The notes beneath the pieces were generated by a model. That model saw only the letters and a list, made by a program, of their open reading frames with translations. It made no database searches and was not told the origin of the DNA. DNA of 64,000 bases from SMBSF63 sp034003545. GTDB taxonomy: Bacteria > Chloroflexota > Anaerolineae > Anaerolineales > Anaerolineaceae. Shown here piece by piece: positions 42,304 through 50,146 of the stretch. The translations under genes and the position numbers were made by a program. The DNA is taken from contig CAYURM010000011.1 of the NCBI GenBank assembly GCA_964447155.1, positions 1 through 64,000 on the forward strand, read 5' to 3'. Numbering within the stretch: the first letter of the stretch is position 1; each line of letters starts with the position of its first letter.

Positions 42304-44223
42304 ATGCAGGTTGAGAATCGGCTGCGGCTGGCAGCCTCGGGGGAGGTAACAGCAGGGGGAGCGTTTGAAATTTTGGCGATCACTGCCGGGGAGGGCAATG
42401 GCTGGCAGTTTCCGGCGGACTGCCTGCGGGCGAGCCTGCCCCTGTGGGACGGGGTGGAGACGTTTGTTGACCATGCCTGGCTGGGGCGTTCGGTGCGTGA
42501 TCTGGCCGGGGTGTGCCGCCAGCCGGAATGGGATGCAGCGGTGCAGGGCGTGCGGCTGCACCTGTCCCCGGTGGGGCCATCGGCCCCGCTGCTGACGGCC
42601 CTCGCCCGGCAGATGCTGGCGGAAGGCAATGCCCGCCCGGCGGTGGGTTTCTCGGCGGACCTGGTGTTCACCGCCCGCGGTCAGCAGGTGGAGGAAATTC
42701 TCAAAGTGTATTCGGTTGATCTGGTCATGGACCCCGCCCGCGGCGGCGCGTTCGTCCGTGCCCTGAACGCACTCTATTCAGAACCCAAGGAGGTTGACAG
42801 GATGAAAGTGGACACAAAACCCAATGCGGCGTCCGCCGCCAATGAGGCAGCATCAGGATTGCAGGCGCAGCAGGAAGCCGAAGCAGTGCGCGGCGAGATG
42901 TGCCGCTATTTGCTGGATACGGCGCTGGCGGCTTCGCACCTGCCGGCGGCCATGCAGCGCCATGTGCGGGCTGGTTTTGCCGGCCGTGTCTTTGAATCGG
43001 CTGCGCTGCAAACCGCGATTGAGGAAGCGCGCGGTCTGGTTTCGGACTTGACTGCTTCCGCGCTGGTGACCGGCCCGGGCGGGCAGGTCTCACAGATGTT
43101 TTCATCCGAAGATCGTTTGCAGGCGGCGGTGGATGACCTGTTTGGTGCGCCGCGGGGTGATTCCCTGGCGAGTGTGCAGGTAGCGCGCTTGAGCGGCATC
43201 CGCGAGCTGTATATGCTGTTGACTGGCGACCATGATCTGCACGGCGGGTACTTCCCCGGCCGGGCGCAGTTGGCGACCACGGCGGATTTCAGCGGGCTGG
43301 TCAAGAATGCGATGAACAAGGTTGTGCTGGATCAGTGGCAGAAGCTGGGCAAGGCCGGGTATGACTGGTGGACACGGGTGGCGCAGGTGGAGCATTTCAA
43401 CACGCTCAATTCGATCACCGGCATTTTGATGGGTACGGTGGGGGCATTGCCTTCTGTAGCGGAAGGCGCCGCGTATACCGAGCTGGCGGTGGGTGATTCA
43501 CCGGAGACAGCCAGCTTCGTCAAGTACGGCGGGTATATCCCCCTGACGCTGGAATTGATCGACCGTGACGAGACGCACAAGCTGCGCGCCTACCCACGTG
43601 AATTAGCCAGCGCCGGGCTGCGCAAGATCAGCGCCCTGGCAGCGGCGGTCTTCACCGCCAATGCCGGTATTGGCCCGACCCTGGCGGACACGGGCGCATT
43701 GTTTAACGCCGCCGCCGTGACCACGGCCGGCGGTCACGCCAACCTGGACACGACTGCCTTGAGCGCATCTGCCTGGGATGCGGCCTGCACGGCGGTGTAT
43801 GGACAACCGATGTTGATCAAGAATGCCGCCGGGGCTTATGGCACCGGGCCGAAGATGGCGATCAATCCGCGCTACTTGCTGGTGCCGCGCGCCTTGCAGT
43901 TGGCCGCGATGAAGATCCTTTACCCGACCCTGGAAAATGCCGCCAACATTTACAGCGAGAACATGCAGCGCGGTGCGCCGGGCGATGTGATCACCGTGCC
44001 GGACTGGACGGATGCCAATGACTGGGCCGCAGCCTGCGACCCGGCCGTGGCCCCGGCCCTGTTCGTCGGCGAGCGCTTCGGGATCATGCCGGAGATCATC
44101 CTGCAGTGCGACGATCGCCTGGGGGCGGTCTTCACCAATGATCAGCACCGCCTCAAGGTGCGTCATTTCCTGGCGGTGTGGGTGAATGATTTTCGCCCGC
44201 TGTACAAGAGCAACGTGGCGTAA
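42304..44223 (+). CDS. Prohead protease - major capsid protein fusion
   Basis: A 639-residue protein. The N-terminal part (about 1-165) has the look of a phage Mu-type or S78-like prohead protease: FVDHAWLGRSVRDLAGV supplies a possible catalytic His, and ARPAVGFSADLVF a possible catalytic Ser. A middle region (about 170-330) rich in Ala and Glu is scaffold-like (ASGLQAQQEAEAVRGEM). The C-terminal 300 residues match the Mu gpT-like capsid pattern (FNTLNSITGILMGTVGALPS, YIPLTLELIDRDETHKLRAY, KVRHFLAVWVNDFRPLY). AGGAGG is six bases before the ATG at 42304; an ATG at 42298 is also possible. Upstream frame to 42022 is not coding-like. Confidence 0.82.
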   Translation: MQVENRLRLAASGEVTAGGAFEILAITAGEGNGWQFPADCLRASLPLWDGVETFVDHAWLGRSVRDLAGVCRQPEWDAAVQGVRLHLSPVGPSAPLLTALARQMLAEGNARPAVGFSADLVFTARGQQVEEILKVYSVDLVMDPARGGAFVRALNALYSEPKEVDRMKVDTKPNAASAANEAASGLQAQQEAEAVRGEMCRYLLDTALAASHLPAAMQRHVRAGFAGRVFESAALQTAIEEARGLVSDLTASALVTGPGGQVSQMFSSEDRLQAAVDDLFGAPRGDSLASVQVARLSGIRELYMLLTGDHDLHGGYFPGRAQLATTADFSGLVKNAMNKVVLDQWQKLGKAGYDWWTRVAQVEHFNTLNSITGILMGTVGALPSVAEGAAYTELAVGDSPETASFVKYGGYIPLTLELIDRDETHKLRAYPRELASAGLRKISALAAAVFTANAGIGPTLADTGALFNAAAVTTAGGHANLDTTALSASAWDAACTAVYGQPMLIKNAAGAYGTGPKMAINPRYLLVPRALQLAAMKILYPTLENAANIYSENMQRGAPGDVITVPDWTDANDWAAACDPAVAPALFVGERFGIMPEIILQCDDRLGAVFTNDQHRLKVRHFLAVWVNDFRPLYKSNVA

Positions 44224-44248
44224 CCCCCTTCTGCGCGGAACGGGCCCT

Positions 44249-44600
44249 GAGCCTGCACCTGCTCCTGTGGGATCGAAGCGCGGGGCAGGTTTGCGAAACC
44301 CGCTTCGGCTTCGACANNNNNNNNNNNNNNNNNNNNNNNNNNNNNNNNNNNNNNNNNNNNNNNNNNNNNNNNNNNNNNNNNNNNNNNNNNNNNNNNNNNN
44401 NNNNNNNNNNNNNNNNGGCTCAGCCTGCGCTGCGGTGTGAGTTAAAAGTAGGGTGCGTTCGCTTTTGAACGATGAGCCTGCACCAACCCCTGTGGGATCG
44501 AAGCGCGGGGCAGGTTTGCGAAACCCGCTTCGGCTTCGACAGGCTCAGCCTGCGCTGCGGTGTGAGTTAAAAGTAGGGTGCGTTCGCTTTTGAACGCACC
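44249..44600. repeat. Tandem repeat of over 120 bp, interrupted by a 100-N gap
   Basis: A unit starting GAGCCTGCACC and ending in GGGTGCGTTCGCTTTTGAAC occurs at 44249-44470 (with N at 44317-44416) and at 44474-44595. Shared inner text includes GATCGAAGCGCGGGGCAGG and TTCGACAGGCTCAG. The gap was probably left because the assembler could not resolve further copies. Confidence 0.8.
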
Positions 44601-44648
44601 AAGAGTAAACCCGGATGAGGAAATGCTCTGAATTGGAGCTTGATGGTT

Positions 44649-44678
44649 GGTGCGTTGCGAAAAACACGCGAACGCACC
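44649..44678. repeat. GGTGCGTT palindrome
   Basis: GGTGCGTT and AACGCACC with inner GCG/CGC pairs; family as at 29871-29894. Confidence 0.65.
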
Positions 44679-44755
44679 CTACTCGTGGTGATTTTGGAGG
44701 CTATGGAAGAATGAGAGGTAGTTTTTCCACGTGTCTGGATCACAAAGGAGAGAAA

Positions 44756-45151
44756 ATGCCAAACAAACTGGAAACGTTGCTGCGTTCGCGCAAACTGTGG
44801 GCAGCGGTGAGCGGGCTGGTGCTGGTGGTGGCGGCTGCGCTGGATCCCGCATTCCCCTTGCAGGGGGAAGAGACGGCTGCCCTGGCAGCCCTGCTGGCGG
44901 CATATATTGTCGGCACGGCGATTGATGTGCATCGCAACCCGCCGGACGCCGGGATGGTGAAGAATCGCCTGGCAGGTTTGCTGGCTTCCCGCAAGTTCTG
45001 GGCGGCAGCCGTGGGGGTGGTCTTCACCGTGGTGCAGGCGGTGTGGCCGGGCTTCCCGCTCCAGCCGGAGCAGGTGACGGAGGTGATTGCTTTGCTTGCG
45101 GCATATATTCTCGGCACAGCGGTTGAGGATCGGTTGATCACGTCAGGATAA
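44756..45151 (+). CDS. Holin-like protein made of two tandem copies of one unit
   Basis: A 131-residue membrane protein. Residues about 2-60 and 70-128 are copies of the same unit: LETLLRSRKLWAAVSGLVLV against LAGLLASRKFWAAAVGVVFT, then PAFPLQGEE against PGFPLQPEQ, then ALLAAYIVGTAID against ALLAAYILGTAVE. Each unit holds two hydrophobic helices with basic residues in front, as expected of a small phage holin. Position between capsid and adaptor genes is unusual for a holin. AAAGGAG lies six bases before the ATG; an upstream frame is rejected. Confidence 0.7.
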   Translation: MPNKLETLLRSRKLWAAVSGLVLVVAAALDPAFPLQGEETAALAALLAAYIVGTAIDVHRNPPDAGMVKNRLAGLLASRKFWAAAVGVVFTVVQAVWPGFPLQPEQVTEVIALLAAYILGTAVEDRLITSG

Positions 45152-45192
45152 GGAAAGCTGCGGTCTGCTGCAAAGGTGATTTCAAGCGATAT

Positions 45193-45204
45193 CGACTGAA
45201 GTCG
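45193..45204. repeat. Short AACGACT-family palindrome
   Basis: CGACT-GA-AGTCG, a short copy of the family at 13237 and 37693. Confidence 0.5.
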
Positions 45205-45252
45205 TACTTGCGATGGGTTGCTTTTTGCGGCAGACCGTAAAGAGGAGGTGAC

Positions 45253-45468
45253 ATGACCGGGAGTACAAAGAGGAAAGCAACAGGACGCAAGCCGCACTTG
45301 AGCGATGCCCGATTGGCCGCCCGCCTGGCAGGAGAGGCGGGGGTGATGGCTTTCCGGCGCCTGGCGGATGGCGGGATGGTGATGATCAACGGGCACGGGC
45401 AGAAGCAGATGTTCAGTGTGGAAGAAGTGCGCTCCTGCACAAAGGAGGAGGCTGATGGAACGGGATGA
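45253..45468 (+). CDS. Small basic phage-module protein, unknown function
   Basis: A 71-residue protein with a strong AGGAGG. The N-terminal half is basic (MTGSTKRKATGRKPHLSDARL). Not recognised. It overlaps the next gene by 14 bases. Confidence 0.6.
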   Translation: MTGSTKRKATGRKPHLSDARLAARLAGEAGVMAFRRLADGGMVMINGHGQKQMFSVEEVRSCTKEEADGTG

Positions 45469-46108
45469 TTTCCACACGTCTATGCTGGTGCAATTGGGGG
45501 ATGATGGCGGCGACCGTTTTGCCAGCGGTGTACTGGATGAGGCGCTGCGTCAGGTGCTCAATATGTATAGCCAGTCTGCGCCTCGCTTGTTGAGCGGCAC
45601 GCTGACCTTGACCGGGGCGGGGCAGATGCAGTCGCTGGCCGTATTGAGTGGACTGCTTGAAGTGGTGGAGGTGGTCTTTCCTTATGAGGCAGCGGCCATC
45701 CTCTACCGGCCATATCCCCAGCCATGGCAGTTTGGCTGGCGGGATGGTCTCCCTCTGCTGTGGCTGGGCGGCCAGCCCGTTCCCCAGGCGGGTGAGGTGC
45801 TGCATGTGACGTACACTGCCGTCCATACCATTCAGGGGCTGGATGGGGCAGCGGCAACCACCTTGCCTGCCGAACATGAGACGGCTATCCGCAGCGGAGC
45901 AGCAGCATGGGCGGCGAATGCGCGCGCGCTGCGTCTGGTGGAGGCGCATGGCAGCCGCACAGATGAGGCCGGGAAGTGGCTGGCCTGTGCGGCTCCCCTG
46001 GAGAAGCGTTTCCGGGCTTTTCTGGATGGTCTGCGCAGCAGCGGACGGGTGCGTCCGCCGGTCTGGCGGCAGGAGCGGGGCTGGCGGCTGGATGGCTGGG
46101 ATGTCTGA
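45455..46108 (+). CDS. Probable head-tail adaptor protein
   Basis: A 217-residue protein, called by position rather than match. The N-terminal RFASGVLDEALRQVLNMYSQ helix, the hydrophobic strands LEVVEVVFPYEAAAILY and VLHVTYTAVHTIQGL, and the closing helices (ARALRLVEAHGS, LEKRFRAFLDGL) fit the gp6-like adaptor layout in tailed phages. The frame opens at 45416, but AAAGGAGG precedes the ATG at 45455. It overlaps both neighbours. Confidence 0.6.
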   Translation: MERDDFHTSMLVQLGDDGGDRFASGVLDEALRQVLNMYSQSAPRLLSGTLTLTGAGQMQSLAVLSGLLEVVEVVFPYEAAAILYRPYPQPWQFGWRDGLPLLWLGGQPVPQAGEVLHVTYTAVHTIQGLDGAAATTLPAEHETAIRSGAAAWAANARALRLVEAHGSRTDEAGKWLACAAPLEKRFRAFLDGLRSSGRVRPPVWRQERGWRLDGWDV

Positions 46109-46604
46109 CGCGCCGCTGGTCGGGGTAGATTGTCATGTGACCCTGGCGCATGCCGGGATTGACGACGGCCAGCCGTATGGGTTTGTGCTGGCGGCTGCGC
46201 CGCGCTCCCGACCGGAAGGGGTGCTGATCCAGCGCGAGGTGTTCAGCGAGGAGACGTCCCGGTATGGGGCGATGCGGGTGTGGGTGTATTTCAACCTGCT
46301 GCTGGCGGATGATCTGCTCAACCCGGACGGCTCGGCGCATGCTGCCAGCCGGAGTCAGATGTACAGCAAGCTGATGCAGTTCCTCGACAAGCAGGAAGGG
46401 ATCACCCTGACCTGCCCGGCAGGGACGCTGCTCAACCTGGGGGCGGTGGGGTTTACGGCCAGGGAGGTGCATTTTGCAGGCTATGCCACGGTGGATGTGC
46501 AGCTCAACAATGTGGGCTACTACTGGCCGCCGGTGGATCCCGCCACGCTGGAATTATGTGTGTGGGGCGGGGTGTTGAGCTGGGACACGGGGTATTGGCG
46601 CTAG
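46101..46604 (+). CDS. Phage-module protein, unknown (possible head completion or tail terminator)
   Basis: A 167-residue beta-rich protein (YGAMRVWVYFNLLLADDLLN, FTAREVHFAGYATVDVQLNN). Not recognised; its place after the adaptor gene suits a head-completion or tail-terminator role. The ATG at 46101 overlaps the previous stop by eight bases; an ATG nine bases earlier is also possible. Confidence 0.55.
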   Translation: MSDAPLVGVDCHVTLAHAGIDDGQPYGFVLAAAPRSRPEGVLIQREVFSEETSRYGAMRVWVYFNLLLADDLLNPDGSAHAASRSQMYSKLMQFLDKQEGITLTCPAGTLLNLGAVGFTAREVHFAGYATVDVQLNNVGYYWPPVDPATLELCVWGGVLSWDTGYWR

Positions 46605-46777
46605 CGATCCTTTAGGACTGGCGGTAGCTGCCCTATGGGTTGGCGTTAGCACCCCCGCCTAATCCCCGCTTCGCAGGGACTGCGCCGTCCTCCAATGTGC
46701 GGTGAGACTGCAAAATGAGGCAGGCATTTGATGAACTCGTGTGAGGCAAGGTGTGTATGGCGATGTAACTTTTGTAG

Positions 46778-46796
46778 GGGCGTTTGGCAAACGCCC
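46778..46796. repeat. GGGCGTTTG palindrome
   Basis: GGGCGTTTG and CAAACGCCC around one G, preceded by GTA. Family member at 58511-58538 is a perfect 28-bp palindrome. Confidence 0.7.
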
Positions 46797-46899
46797 GAAA
46801 GGATGACGGAGCCGTTCTTCCTGGGGAGAAGTGTGGTGAGTTTGCGCGAGTTGGGGTGTTATGTTTTGAAGTTTGTGTCACTCTGGGAGGAGGACTGAA

Positions 46900-48219
46900 A
46901 TGACGTATCCCTTGAGCAGTGAAGTTTCCAGCGGGCAGCCGACGGCGGCAACCCAGTATAACAACCTGCGCCGCGATGCGCTGCGGCTGGGCCAGGCGGA
47001 CGCGGATGCGGTCACGCTGGCGGATTTCCTGGGGCGGTTCAGCCATAATCTGCGTCTGGAGGCTCTGGAAAGCGACCGGCTGCGGGTGCCGGCTTCATTG
47101 AACAGTCCGGCGGTCTTGATGGTCAATGGCTGCATGTTGACCGCCAGTGCGAATGTTGACCTGGCCGCATCGGGTAAGCCGTCCGGCGCGGCGGCGGACT
47201 GGTATGTGTTTGCGGTGCAGTCGGCTGGTTCGGCGAGCTTTACCCTGGAGGTGAACACCAGTGCCAGCGAGGCCGGCGGGCGGCGGTTGATCGGCCAGTT
47301 CTATTGGGACGGCAGCCGGATTGCGCCCGGCAGCGTGCAGTGCCTGGCTTCGCAGTACCTGGAGGACGTGCTGGGACGGGTGTATCCGCCCGTCTTTCAG
47401 GGGCGGTTGTCGCTGTCCTCCGGCACGCCGGTTACATCCACGGATGTAGCTGGCGCCGGCACGGTCTACCTGACCCCGTTCAGCGGGGATCTGGTGGAGC
47501 TGTATGTGACCGGCCGCGGCTGGCGGCCGTTTGCATTGAGCGAAGTCCCGGTTTCCCTGTCCGGGGTGGTGACGGGCAAGAACGTTGATTTGTTCCTGTA
47601 TCACAATGGCAGCAGTCTGGCGCTGGAAAAAGCGGTATGGACGTCCGACAATGTGCGCGCCTCTGCGCTGGCTTTGCAAAACGGTCGCCAGGTCAAGTCC
47701 GGGGATGCCAGCCGCCTGTATGTGGGCACCTGCCGCACTGCTGGTCTGGGGATGACCGAGGACAGCGCCGAGAAGCGCTGGCTGTGGAATGCCTTTAACC
47801 AGGTGCCGCGTTATTTGTTCAAGGGTGAGGATGCGGCCGCTTATGCCTATACGGGTACCACCTGGCGGGCGGCGAATAATGACACCAGCAACCGGCTGGA
47901 CATTCTCAGCGGGCTGCCGGCTTCCCTGCATTTGTGGACGCACGTCCTCGCCAAGACGTATACCACCTGCATCAGTTATTCGGGCATCGGCTGGGCTTCG
48001 ACCACGGTCAACAGCGCGCAGACGATCGGCTGCCATTATAGCTATGCGCCTGGCAACAATTACTACCGCGGGACGGCCATTCGCGCGGACCTGTTGGGGT
48101 GGACGATGCCCGGCGTGCAAGCCTATACCCTGTTGGAGAAGGGCAACGGGGCGGTGGGCAATGCCTGGGGAGACGGGGATGCGGCGCTGAATTGTTTGCA
48201 GGGGGTGCTCATGGGCTAG
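46900..48219 (+). CDS. Phage tail-fibre-like structural protein
   Basis: A 439-residue beta-rich protein. The N-terminal LSSEVSSGQPTAATQYNNLR and residues about 150-310 (GTVYLTPFSGDLVELYVTG, KNVDLFLYHNGSSLALEKAV, ALALQNGRQVKSGDASRLYV, SAEKRWLWNAFNQVPRYL) follow a pattern common in phage tail-fibre and other virion surface proteins. The C-terminus (about 320-439) differs and could be the host-binding part. GGAGGAGG precedes the ATG. It is the only visible tail-type gene in the cassette. Confidence 0.72.
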   Translation: MTYPLSSEVSSGQPTAATQYNNLRRDALRLGQADADAVTLADFLGRFSHNLRLEALESDRLRVPASLNSPAVLMVNGCMLTASANVDLAASGKPSGAAADWYVFAVQSAGSASFTLEVNTSASEAGGRRLIGQFYWDGSRIAPGSVQCLASQYLEDVLGRVYPPVFQGRLSLSSGTPVTSTDVAGAGTVYLTPFSGDLVELYVTGRGWRPFALSEVPVSLSGVVTGKNVDLFLYHNGSSLALEKAVWTSDNVRASALALQNGRQVKSGDASRLYVGTCRTAGLGMTEDSAEKRWLWNAFNQVPRYLFKGEDAAAYAYTGTTWRAANNDTSNRLDILSGLPASLHLWTHVLAKTYTTCISYSGIGWASTTVNSAQTIGCHYSYAPGNNYYRGTAIRADLLGWTMPGVQAYTLLEKGNGAVGNAWGDGDAALNCLQGVLMG

Positions 48220-48249
48220 GCATTTGAGTTTGCAAGGGAATCAGAAGGA

Positions 48250-48310
48250 TGAGAAAATGCACAATGTACAATGCATAATGAAAAACAAAGACAGGAGATC
48301 AGGGATCAGA
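48250..48310. repeat. AATGTACAATGC element and ATCAGG tract
   Basis: ATGCACAATGTACAATGC (48256-48273) is followed by GGAGATCAGGGATCAG. Similar composites at 24994 and 54738. Confidence 0.4.
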
Positions 48311-48380
48311 AAAATCTGTTCAGGCAGTGGTTTTCCTTTGCGGCTTGGCGTCTTTGCGTGAAATAAAGGAAGGAGAAGGG

Positions 48381-48698
48381 ATGACAGAAACAACAAACGG
48401 GATTCCGACGGCGGTGCGATTGCATGAGGCTTTGGCGGCGGCGGGGCTGCCGGTGACGGGCGTGGGGCGGGACAGGATAACTGACGCAGTTCGCGTGGAT
48501 TGGGGAGAGCCGCCAAGCAAGGCGCAGGAGGATGAGGCGCAGGTCATCATTGCCGGGTTTGACCCCGCGCCGTCAAAGATGGAACGCTTGGCGCAGGCCG
48601 GGTTTGGGGCAGAGCGCTTGTTGACGGCGTTGTGGGAAAAGGTGGTGGAGGGGGATAATTCGATGGTAGAGGCAGTAATGACAAAGTTGAAAGGGTAA
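48381..48698 (+). CDS. Small protein at the end of the phage cassette, unknown function
   Basis: A 105-residue acidic protein (VRLHEALAAAGLPVTGVGRD, then QVIIAGFDPAPSKMERLAQA), which could be a tail-assembly or host-interaction protein. Not recognised. AAGGAGA lies before the ATG at 48381; the frame upstream of it crosses a repeat and is not used. Confidence 0.55.
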   Translation: MTETTNGIPTAVRLHEALAAAGLPVTGVGRDRITDAVRVDWGEPPSKAQEDEAQVIIAGFDPAPSKMERLAQAGFGAERLLTALWEKVVEGDNSMVEAVMTKLKG

Positions 48699-48706
48699 AA
48701 ATGGTG

Positions 48707-48724
48707 TATAATAGCGTTGTACAA
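48707..48724 (+). promoter_or_regulatory. -10 box and palindrome upstream of the AbrB-VapC pair
   Basis: TATAAT (48707-48712) and the perfect palindrome TTGTACAA (48717-48724) at the expected transcription start. AbrB-type antitoxins usually repress their own operon, so the palindrome may be the operator. Confidence 0.5.
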
Positions 48725-48751
48725 TAAAATCAACATCGATAAGGAAAAAGT

Positions 48752-48964
48752 ATGAAAACTGTGACCGTGTCTCCCAAATATCAGGTGGTCATCCCACGCG
48801 AGGTGCGAGGGATATTGAAGGTTAAACCAGGGCAGAAGATGCGCGTGATTGCGTATGACAGGCACGTGGTCTTTGTGCCGGTGCGCAGCATCACGAAAGC
48901 TCGCGGCAGCCTGAAGGGCATTGATACGGATGTGCGACGTGAAAAAGAGGACCGCGCGCTGTGA
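48752..48964 (+). CDS. AbrB/SpoVT-family antitoxin
   Basis: A 70-residue swapped-hairpin DNA-binding protein. KTVTVSPKYQVVIPREVRGI and LKVKPGQKMRVIAYDRHVVF are the AbrB/MazE fold. The C-terminus (SLKGIDTDVRREKEDR) would wrap the toxin. It overlaps the PIN gene by GTGA, the usual layout of a type II toxin-antitoxin pair. AAGGAAAA precedes the ATG. Confidence 0.88.
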   Translation: MKTVTVSPKYQVVIPREVRGILKVKPGQKMRVIAYDRHVVFVPVRSITKARGSLKGIDTDVRREKEDRAL

Positions 48965-49332
48965 ACGTGGTTGATTCTTCCGGTTGGCTGGCCTATTTTG
49001 CCGATGATGAGAATGCGGACTTCTTCGCTGAGGCAATTGAAGACAGCGCGCAGTTACTGGTTCCAGTGATCGTGATCTATGAGGTGTATAAGCGCGTGTT
49101 ACAACAGCGCGGTCTGGAACTGGCGCATGATGCCGTGGCGGATCTGTATTCCGGCACGGTGGTGGCGGTGGATGAAATGCTGGCCTTGAGCGCGGCGAAG
49201 ATCTCTGTGGAGACGAAACTTGCGATGGCTGACAGCATGATGCTGGCGACGGCCCGCGCGCACGATGCGGTTCTGTGGACGCAGGATGCGGACTTTGCGG
49301 GATTGGATGGGGTGAAGTACAGGGAAAAGTAA
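48961..49332 (+). CDS. vapC: VapC-like PIN-domain toxin
   Basis: A 123-residue PIN ribonuclease that typically cuts tRNA or rRNA when its antitoxin is lost. The acidic residues are present: Asp5 in NVVDSSGWLAYF, Glu in IVIYEVYKRV, Asp in LAMADSMMLATA and Asp in LWTQDADFAGL. Start is GTG, coupled to the antitoxin. Lies directly after the phage cassette and before a strong terminator. Confidence 0.88.
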   Translation: MNVVDSSGWLAYFADDENADFFAEAIEDSAQLLVPVIVIYEVYKRVLQQRGLELAHDAVADLYSGTVVAVDEMLALSAAKISVETKLAMADSMMLATARAHDAVLWTQDADFAGLDGVKYREK

Positions 49333-49369
49333 CCAGTCAATCTGTTGATCTGGCGAGGAAGATAAAACA

Positions 49370-49407
49370 AAACCCGCTCACTGAGCATGCCGAAGTGAGC
49401 GGGTTTT
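49370..49407. terminator. Bidirectional terminator
   Basis: A perfect 13-bp stem (49370-49382 with 49394-49406), 11-base loop, A-run in front and T-run behind. Serves the vapC pair on one strand and the CBM48 gene on the other. Confidence 0.92.
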
Positions 49408-49436
49408 ACTTGTGGCGGTTCATTCAAAGCAAAGCT

Positions 49437-49730
49437 CTACAGAACAATGACGGAGTCCTCGCTGCCCTGGTCGTTGGTCAGGTATTTGTCGGCGTTCCAG
49501 TCATTTTCCCAGCGTTCGCCGTCGAGGAAATAGCGGAAACGGTATTCGCGGCCGGCTTCCAGTGATACGGTGGTGGAGAATCGGCCGTCTTTGCGCTGCG
49601 TCATGGGGTTTTTGGTTTTGTCCCAGTCGTTGAATTCGCCAACCAGCGCGGCGCTGGTGGCTTCTACATCTGCCGGCAGTTCAAAGGTGACGCGGCAGGT
49701 GGTTCCGGTTTTTGAGTAAGTTTTCTTCAT
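49437..49730 (-). CDS. Stand-alone CBM48 (isoamylase N-terminal) domain protein
   Basis: A 97-residue single domain. VTFELPADVEATSAALVGEF, then NDWDKTKNPMTQRKDGRF and YRFRYFLDGERWENDW are the glycogen-binding (CBM48 / isoamylase early set) pattern, with Trp residues available for sugar stacking. Small proteins of this kind are thought to bind glycogen. GGAGG lies seven bases before the ATG. Monocistronic, ended by the terminator above. Confidence 0.88.
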   Translation of the reverse strand: MKKTYSKTGTTCRVTFELPADVEATSAALVGEFNDWDKTKNPMTQRKDGRFSTTVSLEAGREYRFRYFLDGERWENDWNADKYLTNDQGSEDSVIVL

Positions 49731-50146
49731 AATACTACCTCCTGTTGTGGGTACTCCGCCACAATGGGTTTATTGTAGCAGATTTTGGAGGGTTGTGTAG
49801 AATGTATGTTCTGGTTTTAAGTTAAGGGGTGTCTATAAAAGGGAGAGTCGTGATATTGTCAGAAAAAGCATGGATGGTGCGGTCACCTGGCGGTGATGAG
49901 TACGATGGTGGTCATTGCGAGCGGAGGCGGAGCCGAAGTGTGGCAAACAAGGACACTTCGCGGCCACAGTCGCTCGCTTCGCGGCTCCTTCGCAATCCCC
50001 TTCCTGATGCTTCGGGGGCGCTGCGCAGTGACAGAATGATGGTGATTCTATTCCTTAATCATCTTCTCTAATACTGGACCCAAGCCATCGTAGTAACCAC
50101 TTTAGTGGTTTCCCCGTGCGGGCAATAACGACTGACCACAGGGTGA
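49731..50146. other. Intergenic region with two repeat families
   Basis: About 416 bases without a gene. It holds a long ATTGCGAGCG-type palindrome (49912-49998) and AACCACT / AGTGGTT (50095-50110), followed by an ATAACGACTGACCAC remnant. Nothing else was recognised. Confidence 0.6.
49912..49998. repeat. ATTGCGAGCG-family palindrome
   Basis: Left TCATTGCGAGCGGAGG with GGAGCCGAAG, right CTTCGCGGCTCCTTCGCAAT: imperfect 87-base inverted repeat. Shorter copy at 14184. Confidence 0.65.

Larger units (their letters stand above)
44224..44755. other. Repeat-rich gap containing the scaffold gap
   Basis: About 530 bases without a gene, holding a large tandem repeat interrupted by N, two GGTGCGTTC palindromes and a TTTTTCCAC motif. 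No protein-like frame. The true length is unknown because of the N run. Confidence 0.7.

Noticed and set aside
44249..44600. Possible CRISPR or integron array around the N gap
   Set aside because: Long tandem unit without spacers, integrase or attC-like sites.
36885..48698. Attachment sites or an integrase for the cassette
   Set aside because: No recombinase-like frame and no convincing direct repeats at the edges; shared palindromes are genome-wide families, not att sites.
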